Below, one piece after another: positions 25,735 through 32,744 of a stretch of 32,744 nucleotides of DNA; the stretch's first letter is position 1, and each line of letters starts with the position of its first letter. The stretch comes from Rhodocyclus purpureus (GTDB lineage: Bacteria > Pseudomonadota > Gammaproteobacteria > Burkholderiales > Rhodocyclaceae), in the NCBI RefSeq assembly GCF_016653115.1, contig NZ_NHRX01000047.1, positions 1-32,744 on the forward strand, written 5' to 3'. Below the pieces are notes generated by a model, which searched no databases, was not told the DNA's origin, and saw only the letters and a program-made list of their open reading frames with translations. The translations under genes and the position numbers were made by a program.

Positions 25735-25768
25735 TGCCGTCTCCTGAATCGTTAAGCCACCCGGGGGA

Positions 25769-26296
25769 TCACGCTGCCTCACCTTCGCCGGCGGGCTTCG
25801 CCTCTTCCGGCTTTCCGGCAAGCGCCAGCGACTGCAGCAGCGCCGGATCCTGGATCACCTTGGCGATGAGTTCCTCGGCGCCGCTCTTGCCGTCCATGAA
25901 CGTGATCAGGTTCGACAGTTGCTGCCGCGCTTCGAGCAACTTGTTCAAGGCGTCGACCTTTCTCGCCACTGCCGCCGGCGAGAAGTCGTCCATGCTCTCG
26001 AAGGTGATCTCGACACTGAGGTTGCCCTCGCCGGTGAGGGTGTTCGGCACCTGCAGGGTGACACGGGGCTTCATCGCCTTCATGCGGTTGTCGAAGTTGT
26101 CGACATCGACCTCCAGGAACTTGCGATCGGCAACCGGCGGCAGCGGATCGGCAGGATTCCCCGAGAGGTCGGAGAGAACCCCCATGACGAAGGGGAGCTG
26201 GATCTTCTTCTCGGCGCCATAGAGCTCGACGTCGTACTCGATCTGGACGCGCGGCGCGCGATTGCGGGCGATGAACTTCTGGCTGCTGGTCACCAC
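25769..26296 (-). CDS. tssB: Type VI secretion sheath small subunit TssB (VipA)
   Basis: The 175-residue product starts at GTG 26296 with AAGGAG upstream. RAPRVQIEYDVELYGAEKKIQLPFVMGVLSDLSGNP and KFLEVDVDNFDNRMKAMKPRVTLQVPNTL, followed by ESMDDFSPAAVARKVDALNKLLEARQQLSNLITFMDGK, are diagnostic of TssB. TssB interlocks with TssC, and an exposed helix is the target of ClpV. The gap to tssC is 34 bases. Confidence 0.96.
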   Translation of the reverse strand: MVTSSQKFIARNRAPRVQIEYDVELYGAEKKIQLPFVMGVLSDLSGNPADPLPPVADRKFLEVDVDNFDNRMKAMKPRVTLQVPNTLTGEGNLSVEITFESMDDFSPAAVARKVDALNKLLEARQQLSNLITFMDGKSGAEELIAKVIQDPALLQSLALAGKPEEAKPAGEGEAA

Positions 26297-26363
26297 GTTG
26301 GTTCTCCTTGGTCAGCGGCCACCCGATCGAACGGCCGCGGGTTGTAGGGGCTGCCTGGAACGA

Positions 26364-27380
26364 TCAGCTTTCCTGTCCGGGACCGGCGATCGTCTCGATC
26401 TGCCTGAGACCATCCGGCGCCATTTCCTTGACGATGTCGATGAAGCTCATGCTCACCAGACGCCTCGCCCGTTTGATCAACAAGGGCGCCGGGTTGGTCG
26501 GCTCGTTGCGCTCGAAGTAGTCGACCACCTGGTCGATCATGCGCAGTGCATCCTCTCGCGTGCGGATTCCAGTACTCATCGGCATCTCCACTGCACTGGC
26601 CGGATTCACTTCGCTGTCGCCGCCCGGGGCTGCGGCTACCGGCGTCGCCTCGCCGAGCGCGCCCTGCACCGCATGCGCGAGCAAGGCCAGGATCGTCAGC
26701 AAGGGCTTGAAGTCGGGGGCGCGCCCGGCGCCGACCTTGTCGTTGAGGAAATCCGCGAGTTCCTTCGCCGTAGCGCGCGTCTGGTCGACCAGCGCCAAGG
26801 GAGTGGGGTCCTCGGCAGCGACCGCGGCCAGGATGCTGTCGATCTGGCGCTGGCTCGGCACCTCGGCATTCCTGCGCGGCGGCAACTTGCCCAGCGCCAC
26901 CTCGACGTCGCGTACCAGAACCTGCCCATGCTGGCGCGAGCGCACCAGCCAGGCATCGCGCAGGTCCCTGAGCAGCGCCTCGGCATCGACCAGCGGCGCC
27001 AGCGCGTTCAGGCGCATGGTCGGATCGTTGTCCTCCTCGGCGTCGAGTCGGGGGTAAACGTCCTCCCAGAAGCGTTGCAGCAACTGCAGGATCAATTGCA
27101 GTCCCTCCAGCAGCCCGGGGAAACCTTCGCTGTGCAACAGCGCACGCGTGAGCAGCGTGGCGACGCGCAGGTCCTTCGAGCGCTTGAGGAGGCTGACCGC
27201 GGCGTCGCGAACTTCTTCCCAGGCAGGTGCTTCGGCCGGGATCAGCGTGCTGCCGAATTGCTGCTCGGGCTTCCCGAGCGCAGCAAGTTCGAGCTCATGG
27301 AACGCGGGGTCGTACTCGAGGTCCGGCCCGCAGGGCGGCTGCTCCGCGACATCCGCAACGAGTTCGGCGATATCGACCAC
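26364..27380 (-). CDS. tssA: Type VI secretion system protein TssA (ImpA N-terminal domain)
   Basis: The start chosen is GTG 27380 (VVDIAELVADVAEQPPCGPDLEYDPAF) with GGGGGA upstream, giving 338 residues; a longer frame to 27479 reads into untypical sequence. The ImpA_N pattern PPCGPDLEYDPAFHELELAALGKPEQQFG is clear, followed by WEEVRDAAVSLLKRSKDLRVATLLTRALLHSEGFPGLLEGL. The C-terminus has RTREDALRMIDQVVDYFERNEPTNPAPLLIKRARRLVSMSFIDIVKEM, typical of short TssA. TssA guides tube and sheath extension. It is the first gene of the T6SS operon here; the next gene is 67 bases downstream. Confidence 0.93.
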   Translation of the reverse strand: MVDIAELVADVAEQPPCGPDLEYDPAFHELELAALGKPEQQFGSTLIPAEAPAWEEVRDAAVSLLKRSKDLRVATLLTRALLHSEGFPGLLEGLQLILQLLQRFWEDVYPRLDAEEDNDPTMRLNALAPLVDAEALLRDLRDAWLVRSRQHGQVLVRDVEVALGKLPPRRNAEVPSQRQIDSILAAVAAEDPTPLALVDQTRATAKELADFLNDKVGAGRAPDFKPLLTILALLAHAVQGALGEATPVAAAPGGDSEVNPASAVEMPMSTGIRTREDALRMIDQVVDYFERNEPTNPAPLLIKRARRLVSMSFIDIVKEMAPDGLRQIETIAGPGQES

Positions 27381-27505
27381 GAATCCCCCTTTGTCATCGA
27401 CCCGGCCATCGGCAAGCGCAGGAACGGAACACCGCTTGCCGATGCATCCCCCAGAAACGACACTGACTGCGTGCCTCAAGCAGACCGTCGGCGCACACCT
27501 TCATT

Positions 27506-27547
27506 GTATGCATGCATACTTAAACATGCATAATGCATCAATGTCAA
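27506..27547 (-). promoter_or_regulatory. Putative T6SS promoter overlapped by two ATGCAT palindromes
   Basis: On the minus strand TTGACA (27542-27547) is followed after 17 bases by TTTAAG (27519-27524), a sigma70-like pair about 140 bases upstream of the tssA start. Two palindromes flank the -10: ATGCATAATGCAT (27526-27538) within the spacer and GTATGCATGCATAC (27506-27519) just downstream, at the expected start of transcription. Such symmetry in a promoter is typical of repressor operators. The -10 is weak (4 of 6), so the promoter is an inference. Confidence 0.5.
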
Positions 27548-28512
27548 GGGCAACTCCGTAGCGCATCTGCGGGCGTGCTGCCGCCACGATCGACAGACGT
27601 CTCAGCTCCCACCGAGACGAGGATGTGGCTGCCGATGAAGGAATGCGGCTCGGCCTTGCCCAGCCACTGCGGGACTTGCGATCCACTCCTGCCTCATTCA
27701 GTAATTTGGCATAAATCGGATGTTGTGGTTTTGCCCTCCGTATCGTTTCCGCTCTTGCCGCCTCACCTGGTGGTGGCCCGCCCTCCTCCACCTTTATGGC
27801 AAGGAAAACTGCCATCTCATCCGCACTACCCGAATCCAGCCGCTTGCCTCCGCCCGAGGTCAAACCCGTCGAACGGGATGACTTGCGCTACCAGCAGGAT
27901 CTGGATGGCGCTCCAAGGGCGCGTGACCAAGACTTCGGCTACCTGAACTACCTGCAGGTCTTCGACATGCCCAACGGCCAAGAGCTTTGGGAGCTCAAGG
28001 TCTACAGCGTGCCCGTGCAAGCGGGTCTGGAGGCGCATGTGCGGGAGGTTTACTTCGCCCCCTGACCCGGGTGCTGGGCCGTGACGAACTGGAGATCGAG
28101 AACGAGGCCGGCGAGCGTTTCCTGGTGGACGTCAAGAGACGCTGCGTGCGCAGGCTGCGCTGAAGCCAAGAGCAAGGGACTGTCTTTTCCTCGGGCAGGC
28201 AGCCCCCTGGCTTGGAATGAACCAGGCAGCAGTAAATAGTTGCCACTAAAGATCAGCGTTCGCTTGCCTCGCGAATTACGTCGACATTATGCCGAAAGCA
28301 ATACAACGGGAGATCAGCCCTGATCAAGGCGTGAGAGCAATTGACCACCGGCTTGCCGGCACGGGGAACAGCCGCGATGCTTCAGGCCCCGCCGTAATGC
28401 GCGTCGGCATCGACCTCGATCCCCGGCAAGTCGTGCAGGGCGACGGCGAAGTCGCCGTCCTCCGCACTCCGCAACTTCGACATCACAGGGAAGACCGGCT
28501 GCGGATATGCTG
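27548..28512. other. Gene-poor spacer between pqiC and the tss operon
   Basis: About 960 bases separate the tssA promoter from the pqiC stop. The only coding signal is the frameshifted plus-strand hypothetical gene at 27796-28163. On the minus strand a 33-codon frame (28382-28483) encodes EDGDFAVALHDLPGIEVD, which looks like a coding remnant, but I cannot place it. A GACGGCGA-AG-TCGCCGTC hairpin at 28442-28459 lies within it. I see no RNA gene. Confidence 0.6.
27796..28163 (+). pseudogene. Conserved hypothetical gene with an apparent frameshift in a C run
   Basis: A frame starting at ATG 27796 reads DLDGAPRARDQDFGYLNYLQ, VFDMPNGQELWELKVYSV and EAHVREVYFAP, then stops at 28063-28065. In the next frame, from 28062, LTRVLGRDELEIENEAGERF and LVDVKRR continue to a TGA at 28161-28163. 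Adding one C to the CCCCC run at 28058-28062 joins them into a smooth protein of about 122 residues. So this is either a decayed gene or a sequencing error in a homopolymer. The ribosome site is weak. The family is not recognised; the second half looks like a short beta-rich domain. It is the only likely gene on the plus strand apart from the transposases. Confidence 0.5.
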
Positions 28513-29100
28513 TCAGGGCCTCTTTTCCATGAGTTGCGATACCTTCACTGCGATATCGGCGGCAACCGCTTTCATGGCGCGGCGCTGTGCGGCAACGAGT
28601 GCCTCGGCATCGTCCGATTCGCTCGCCTCGCGCAACACGCTGCGTCCGATTGACGGCGTGCCCTGCCGCGGTAGCAGGCGCCACACGACATCCACCTGAG
28701 CACCCTCTCCTTCCACGGCCTCGAGGCGCTGGACGTCCAGTATCAGTCGGAAGTCCGCATCGAGGTTCTGGCCATCGATCGGCAAGGAAAACACGCGGCC
28801 GGAATCGAGCCGCTGTCCCAGTTCGTCGGCCAGCACCCGCGGGATATCCCGCCGTAGAGGTTCCGCCCAGCGTCGGGTCTCGTCGATGCTCACACGATTG
28901 TCCGAACGGCGAAGCACCAGTTGTGGCCGGTCGATCAGGTCCGGCAGGGTGGTCTGGGTGATCACGATGCTCGGCGTCACGCCTTGCGGCAGGGTCGCTG
29001 CCTGACGTTCGCTCAGGGTGAAATGACGGGGAGCCGGTGAAGCGGCGCAGCCAGCCAGTACGGCCGCACCCGCCATCAAGCACATGATTCGGATCTGCAT
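28513..29100 (-). CDS. pqiC: Pqi lipoprotein PqiC (ABC-type transport auxiliary lipoprotein)
   Basis: The start is ATG 29100, with GTG 29103 as alternative; AGGAG is upstream of both. The 195-residue product has a lipoprotein signal with lipobox LAGC (Cys18), so it should be anchored in the outer membrane. PRHFTLSERQ, PDLIDRPQLVLRRSDNRVSIDETRRWAEPLRRDIPRVLADELG and FRLILDVQRLEAVEGEGAQVDVVWRL are typical of PqiC/DUF330 proteins. PqiC tethers the PqiB needle to the outer membrane. It overlaps the pqiB stop by one base. Confidence 0.92.
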   Translation of the reverse strand: MQIRIMCLMAGAAVLAGCAASPAPRHFTLSERQAATLPQGVTPSIVITQTTLPDLIDRPQLVLRRSDNRVSIDETRRWAEPLRRDIPRVLADELGQRLDSGRVFSLPIDGQNLDADFRLILDVQRLEAVEGEGAQVDVVWRLLPRQGTPSIGRSVLREASESDDAEALVAAQRRAMKAVAADIAVKVSQLMEKRP

Positions 29101-30707
29101 CACTCTTCACTCCTCTTGCGCCCGGTCAGCAGGGCCTCGGGTTGGTTCTCCAGCAGTTCGGCCAGGTTGCGCACCGCCTGCGCCGCTTTCCCGACTTCGC
29201 GCAGGGTGTCGCGCATTTCCAGTTGCAGGGGCGCGTCGCTGAGCATCAGCTTGTCCGCCGTGTCGAGTACGCGCTGTGCACCATCCAGCGTCTTGCGGGC
29301 GTCGCGCAGGGTAGGCGCCAGATCGGGGACGACGTCGCGATCCAGTTTGACCACCAGTTGATCGACATGCTGCAAGGTGTGGCGCAGAGACTCGAGGAGG
29401 GTCAGCAATTGGTCCTGGAGGGAATCCAGCACTCCCGGCTGTACCGGCAGTTCAGGCCGCCGCTTGCTCCAGTCCACGCGACCGGCCTTGGCATTCGGAA
29501 AGAAGTCGAGCGCGATGTAGAGCTGGCCGGTCAGGACGTTGCCGGTACGCAACTGGGCGCGAAAGCCCTTCGCGACCATCCTCTCCAGCATCTTCCGGGA
29601 AACCTTCTCCGGCACCTGGCCCCCCGAGTAATTGCGGGTCTGCCGCGCGAAGCGGTCGGGATACAGGCTGACTTCGACCTGCATCGCGAAGTCGCCACTG
29701 TCCTTGCTCACGTCCAGGCCGATGCGGGACACCTCACCGGCCACCAGGCCCCGGAAATCCACCGGGGCGCCCACCGCCAGCCCGCGAACCGATTCGTTGA
29801 AGGTCAGCAGGTATTTTTCCACCCGCGATTCGGGCTGTCGCGTCGCCGCCGCACGGTCCTCATGCAGGACAAAGGAGGCGTCCTCCTCCGCCTGTCGTCC
29901 AAGCTGGCCCTCTTCGTCCGTCGGCGATGAAAAGGCGATGCCGCCCAAGGCGAGGCTGAGCAGCGACTGCATGTCGATCTTGACGCCATCGGAGTTCAAC
30001 GAGACGTCCACACCGCTTGCGTGCCAGAACTGCGAAGCTTGCGTCACGAAGTCGTCGTAGGGCGCGTCGACAAAAATGCGTATGTCCACGCCGCTTCCGT
30101 CTTCGCGCATGCCGTACCCGGTCACCTTGCCGACCGGGATGCGCCGGAAATACACCGGCGTGCCGATATCCAGAGAACCGAGCTCGTCGGCGCTCAGCAC
30201 GTACTGGCGCCCCGGTGTTTCCGAGGTGACCAGCGGCGGTACCTCCAGGCCGGTGAACGCAAGCTGTGGCGTGTCCGACTTGCCCGGGTCGATCGCAATG
30301 TAGGCGCCGGAGAGCACCGTGGCGAGGCCCGAGACGCCGCCGGCCGCCACCCGCGGGCGCACGACCCAGAAACGACTGTCCGCCACCAGCAGTCCTTCGG
30401 CGTCCTTGACCATCTGCACGACGACGCGCACCGATTTGCGATCCGGATTGAGCGCGATGCTCTTGACCGTGCCCACCTCGACGTCCTTGAACTTGACGCG
30501 TGTCTTGTTTTCCTCGAGGCCTGTGGCCGAGAAAAACTGCAGGGTGACCTCCGGCCCGCGGGCGCTGATCGCCTGCACCGCCAGCCCGATGCCGACCAGG
30601 ACGGCCAGCAGGGGAACGATCCAGATCATGCTGAGCTGCCAGCGCCGGCGCTGGAGCACGCGAACGGCGGGCAGAGTGTCAGGTCTTGGTGGTTCGCTTG
30701 GATTCAC
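29100..30707 (-). CDS. pqiB: Intermembrane transport protein PqiB (three MCE domains)
   Basis: The start is GTG 30707, inside the 3' end of the second pqiA gene (29-base overlap), giving 535 residues (E. coli PqiB 546). One membrane helix at about 28-48 (MIWIVPLLAVLVGIGLAVQAI) is followed by three MCE (MlaD-type) domains: about 52-140 (GPEVTLQFFSATGLEENKTRVKFKDVEVGTV), 168-260 (LSADELGSLDIGTPVYFRRIPVGKV) and 298-400 (YLLTFNESVRGLAVGAPVDFRGLVAGEV). The end (about 425-530) is helical, forming the syringe-like needle across the periplasm. PqiB carries lipids between the membranes. Confidence 0.94.
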   Translation of the reverse strand: MNPSEPPRPDTLPAVRVLQRRRWQLSMIWIVPLLAVLVGIGLAVQAISARGPEVTLQFFSATGLEENKTRVKFKDVEVGTVKSIALNPDRKSVRVVVQMVKDAEGLLVADSRFWVVRPRVAAGGVSGLATVLSGAYIAIDPGKSDTPQLAFTGLEVPPLVTSETPGRQYVLSADELGSLDIGTPVYFRRIPVGKVTGYGMREDGSGVDIRIFVDAPYDDFVTQASQFWHASGVDVSLNSDGVKIDMQSLLSLALGGIAFSSPTDEEGQLGRQAEEDASFVLHEDRAAATRQPESRVEKYLLTFNESVRGLAVGAPVDFRGLVAGEVSRIGLDVSKDSGDFAMQVEVSLYPDRFARQTRNYSGGQVPEKVSRKMLERMVAKGFRAQLRTGNVLTGQLYIALDFFPNAKAGRVDWSKRRPELPVQPGVLDSLQDQLLTLLESLRHTLQHVDQLVVKLDRDVVPDLAPTLRDARKTLDGAQRVLDTADKLMLSDAPLQLEMRDTLREVGKAAQAVRNLAELLENQPEALLTGRKRSEE

Positions 30708-31332
30708 GATTCATTTCCACAGGTTCATGAGTTGATGCGGCGTCCCAGATCAGGCGCGGATCGAAAGCCATCGTCGCCATCATGCTGAGCACCACGACCG
30801 CGCCAAAGGCGAGCACCCCGGGCCCGGCGGCTATGGTGGCCAGGGACTGGGCCTGGACCAGCGCGACCAGGACGGCCACGACATAGACATCGAGCATCGA
30901 CCACCGCCCTATCACTTCGAGTAGCCGGTACAGGCGGGCACATTGCCGGGCTTGCACGTTCCGCTGCTGCACGCTGACCAGGATCAGGCTCAGCGACAGC
31001 AGCTTGAGCAAGGGCACCACAACGCTGGCCACGAAGACGATAAGCGCCAGCGCCCAGGAGCCTGAATTCCACAGGAAGGCGACCCCACTCAGGATCGTAT
31101 CCCGCTGCACGCCGAACAGCGAACGCGTTTCCATGATCGGCAGCAGGTTGGCTGGCAGGTAGAGCACGTAGGCGGCCAGCAGGAGCGCCCAGCTCCGCTC
31201 GATGCTGCGCGGCTTGCGCCGGTGCAATGGGGCGTGGCAACGGCTACAGCAGGCGTGTTCGGCCGCGTTTTCCACCCGCCCGCACACCTCGCACAAGGCC
31301 AGCCCGCAATCCGCGGCGCTTACCCATTTCAT
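30679..31332 (-). CDS. pqiA: Paraquat-inducible protein A, second (C-terminal-like) half
   Basis: ATG 31332 overlaps the stop of the preceding pqiA gene (ATGA), giving 217 residues. An N-terminal zinc-finger-like pair CEVC (14, 17) and CSRC (29, 32) precedes four membrane helices, starting with WALLLAAYVLYLPANLLPIMETRSLFG, which has the PqiA-specific PANLLPxM motif. Then come SGSWALALIVFVASVVVPLLKLLSL and SMLDVYVVAVLVALVQ. PqiA is the inner-membrane partner of PqiB. E. coli PqiA (417 residues) has two such domains in one chain; here they are separate genes. Confidence 0.9.
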   Translation of the reverse strand: MKWVSAADCGLALCEVCGRVENAAEHACCSRCHAPLHRRKPRSIERSWALLLAAYVLYLPANLLPIMETRSLFGVQRDTILSGVAFLWNSGSWALALIVFVASVVVPLLKLLSLSLILVSVQQRNVQARQCARLYRLLEVIGRWSMLDVYVVAVLVALVQAQSLATIAAGPGVLAFGAVVVLSMMATMAFDPRLIWDAASTHEPVEMNRESKRTTKT

Positions 31333-31937
31333 CGTGCCGCCTCCCATGCCCGCCAGAGGACGCGGTGATCCAGCAAGGAACTCAGCACCGCCAACACCAG
31401 CATCAATGCGCCAAAGCACCAGATGGCAGTGCCTGGCAGAACGTCGGCCAGGTGCGAGAGCTTGACCAGCGACACCAGCACACCGAGGATGAAGACCTCG
31501 ACCATCGCCCACGGCTGCGCCAGCCTGAGTCCCCGGAAAAGCAGCACGAAGGCGGGCGGACGCCGTCCCAGGCACAGGGGCAGCAGCATCCAGGCGAGCG
31601 CAAGCATCTCGATCAACGGAATCAGCACGGTCGTTGCCAACAGCAGACCTGCGACGACCGGCATGTCGTCGCGCCAGAGCTGTCCCGCGGCGCCAAAGAC
31701 CGTGGTTTCGACCTGATGCCCCTGGATGTTCAGACCCACGACGGGAAACAGGTTCGAGAGCAGCAGAAGGATGAGCGCGGAAAGACTGAGCGCCAGCAGG
31801 ACCTGCAGCTTATCGGGCCCAAGCCTGTACAGCCCGGCTCCGCAGCGCGGACAAATGGCGTTTCCGCCCCCTTCTGCCTGCGGAACTTCCTGCAGCAGCG
31901 CGTCGCATTCGTGGCACACGGTGAGGCGGGCGCTCAT
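31329..31937 (-). CDS. pqiA: Paraquat-inducible protein A, first (N-terminal-like) half
   Basis: The 202-residue product starts at ATG 31937 with GGAGG 7 bases upstream. A rubredoxin-like zinc site is made of CHEC (8, 11) and CPRC (29, 32). Four membrane helices follow, the first with SALILLLLSNLFPVVGLNIQG, the SNLFPV variant of the PqiA motif, then LATTVLIPLIEMLALAWMLLPL and AMVEVFILGVLVSLVKL. It is the first firm gene of the pqi operon, which continues with the second half, pqiB and pqiC. Confidence 0.9.
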   Translation of the reverse strand: MSARLTVCHECDALLQEVPQAEGGGNAICPRCGAGLYRLGPDKLQVLLALSLSALILLLLSNLFPVVGLNIQGHQVETTVFGAAGQLWRDDMPVVAGLLLATTVLIPLIEMLALAWMLLPLCLGRRPPAFVLLFRGLRLAQPWAMVEVFILGVLVSLVKLSHLADVLPGTAIWCFGALMLVLAVLSSLLDHRVLWRAWEAAR

Positions 31938-32074
31938 CTACGCGCCTCCGCCAGCCAGACCGAGACGGGCAGGACGATACGGAGGTCAGGTGGCGGGAAG
32001 GAAATCGAGACCACCACTCCAGCCAGCCTCCCGTCAGCAGGATAGGCTTCAAACACGCAACGCCGGTAGGGCAC
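31934..32074 (-). CDS. Possible small ORF coupled to pqiA
   Basis: A frame from GTG 32074 (or TTG 32080) encodes 46 residues with YRRCVFEAYPADGRLAGVVV, then SISFPPPDLRIVLPVSVW and LAEARR. Its TGA overlaps the pqiA start (ATGA), the kind of junction used elsewhere in this operon. The residue pattern looks protein-like, but there is no ribosome site or ATG, so this may be a remnant or chance frame. A TTG start would overlap the stop of the RRM gene. Confidence 0.3.
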   Translation of the reverse strand: MPYRRCVFEAYPADGRLAGVVVSISFPPPDLRIVLPVSVWLAEARR

Positions 32075-32076
32075 GA

Positions 32077-32316
32077 TCAATGCAGCAGAATGCGGGCATT
32101 GAGCATCTTTCCGTCGTTCCAGATGTCCGTCACCCGCGAAGTCAATTGATGAGCCTGCTCATCGCCGATGTCCATTTCGACGATCACCCAAGGAGCATTC
32201 GGCTCTCCGTCGCGGATGATTGCAACACTGAGCACCGGGCCGAACTTCTCCATGGCTGCCTTGACACTCTCCTCGGTCACTGCGGGAGACAAGCCTGTGA
32301 GCATGATCTTTTTCAT
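32077..32316 (-). CDS. Small RNA-recognition-motif (RRM) protein, 79 aa
   Basis: ATG 32316 (MKKIMLTGLSPAVTEESVKAAM) with AAGGA 7 bases upstream gives 79 residues. The beta-alpha-beta pattern, with an RNP2-like strand KIMLTGL, helix VTEESVKAAMEKFGPV, strand LSVAIIRDG and an RNP1-like PWVIVEMDI, fits an RRM domain. The aromatic residues of a canonical RNP1 are mostly missing, so RNA binding is uncertain. It may be regulatory, or a stand-alone RRM-like domain of unknown target. The longer frame to 32388 adds non-typical residues without a ribosome site. Confidence 0.65.
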   Translation of the reverse strand: MKKIMLTGLSPAVTEESVKAAMEKFGPVLSVAIIRDGEPNAPWVIVEMDIGDEQAHQLTSRVTDIWNDGKMLNARILLH

Positions 32317-32472
32317 CGCGTAATCCTTGGTCAGAAATGAATTGTAAGTCATATTGTCAAGCTGGATCAGTCCGGGTTTCCAGCGCATCAGGAACTTCGT
32401 TCAGGACGTAGAGCACACGCCCCCAATTAATGCAAAATGATTTTTTGCCAACCTGGTTTCGTCGGGATACCC

Positions 32473-32491
32473 CATCCCGTTATACACATCT
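32473..32491 (+). repeat. Left terminal repeat of a Tn5-like IS
   Basis: CATCCCGTTATACACATCT matches the Tn5 mosaic end in 14 of 19 positions, with TTATACACATCT (32480-32491) identical over 12 bases. It lies 37 bases upstream of the transposase start, as expected for the left end of an IS50-type element. A short hairpin (32463-32479, CGGGAT-ACCCC-ATCCCG) overlaps its outer edge. Confidence 0.7.
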
Positions 32492-32528
32492 TGTAGGATG
32501 ACGGCTTTGTCATGACGGGAGCGCGGGT

Positions 32529-32744
32529 GTGAGCTGGGCAGCAGAAGAATTCGAGACCTTGGAGCTGGGGGATGCGCGACTCAACCGCAGGGCGGTGCTG
32601 CTGGCCGAGCGACTGGCCCTTAAACCCGGTGCGAGCATCCCCAATGCGTGCCAGAACTGGAGCGAGACGGTCGCGGCCTACCGGTTTCTTTCGCACGGGG
32701 GCGTGAGCTGGGATGACGTGATGCAGGCGCACTGTCAGGCCAGC
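32529..32744 (+). CDS. IS4-family (Tn5/IS50-like) transposase, N-terminal fragment
   Basis: The frame from GTG 32529 stays open to the window edge (72 residues). GGGAG lies 7 bases upstream. WAAEEFETLELGDARLNRR, then PGASIPNACQNWSETVAAYRFL matches the N-terminal DNA-binding domain (Tnp_DNA_bind type) of Tn5-like IS4-family transposases. The rest lies beyond the window. Together with the C-terminal fragment at 1-266, the same family and orientation are seen at both ends. Confidence 0.88.
   Translation, partial: MSWAAEEFETLELGDARLNRRAVLLAERLALKPGASIPNACQNWSETVAAYRFLSHGGVSWDDVMQAHCQAS

Noticed and set aside
27501-27863. 120-codon minus-strand frame upstream of tssA
   Set aside because: It covers the promoter palindromes and the start of the frameshifted hypothetical gene, and its composition is irregular. 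No ribosome site was found.
28442-28459. Hairpin as terminator of the pqi operon
   Set aside because: The stem is good, but the loop is only two bases and no T-tract follows; it also lies within a possible coding remnant.
32317-32470. Promoter for the RRM gene (TTGACA at the minus strand near 32353)
   Set aside because: A TTGACA is present but no convincing -10 lies at 16-18 bases from it; a TACAAT nearby has no matching -35.
1-32744. CRISPR array, tRNA, rRNA or phage genes
   Set aside because: No regularly spaced direct repeats with unique spacers, no tRNA-like cloverleaf and no rRNA motifs were recognised. The contractile-tail-like genes are T6SS, not phage, because ClpV, Hcp, TagJ and TssA are present.

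Overview
The window is a high-GC proteobacterial segment. Gene order and protein families point to a betaproteobacterium, perhaps Rhodocyclales-like, but that placement is inference. It carries half of a type VI secretion system (T6SS), a long VgrG/effector cargo module downstream of it, and a Pqi intermembrane-transport operon. All firmly called genes between the two ends lie on the minus strand, so transcription runs from high to low coordinates.

Ends: bases 1-266 encode the C-terminus of an IS4-family (Tn5/IS50-like) transposase and bases 32529-32744 encode the N-terminus of one, both on the plus strand. A 12-base match to the Tn5 mosaic end lies just upstream of the right-hand copy. The segment is therefore bounded by insertion sequences of the same type, either because the assembly broke in a repeat or because the region is IS-flanked.

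Right part (28.5-32.3 kb): a small RRM protein, then pqiA split into two one-domain genes, pqiB (three MCE domains) and the lipoprotein gene pqiC, with overlapping junctions. Between pqiC and the T6SS lie about 960 bases holding a frameshifted plus-strand hypothetical gene and little else.

Centre (15.1-27.4 kb): tssA-tssB-tssC-hcp-tagJ-tssE-tssF-tssG-clpV followed by a TPR-methyltransferase gene. This is the HSI-I-like order with TagJ. It supplies the sheath, inner tube, most of the baseplate and the recycling ATPase. tssJ, tssK, tssL, tssM, tagH/fha and ppkA/pppA are absent and must be elsewhere if the machine works. A promoter-like element interleaved with two ATGCAT palindromes lies upstream of tssA.

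Left part (0.4-15.1 kb): two VgrG modules. vgrG2 is followed by a DUF6931-like gene and a DUF4280 PAAR-like gene. vgrG1 (octapeptide beta-helix tail) is followed by DUF6484, a DUF2169 adaptor, a ketosynthase-fold protein that lacks its catalytic Cys, a DUF4150 PAAR-like protein with a putative HNH/GHH nuclease toxin domain, a W-repeat propeller-like protein (candidate immunity), a TIGR02270 HEAT-like protein, a tiny two-helix membrane protein and a secreted WD40-caspase protein. The toxin and its neighbour are visibly lower in GC than the core, consistent with exchange of cargo. The most interesting part is this effector-delivery assembly line: a dead ketosynthase coupled to a nuclease toxin, and a caspase-like protease at the end of the string.
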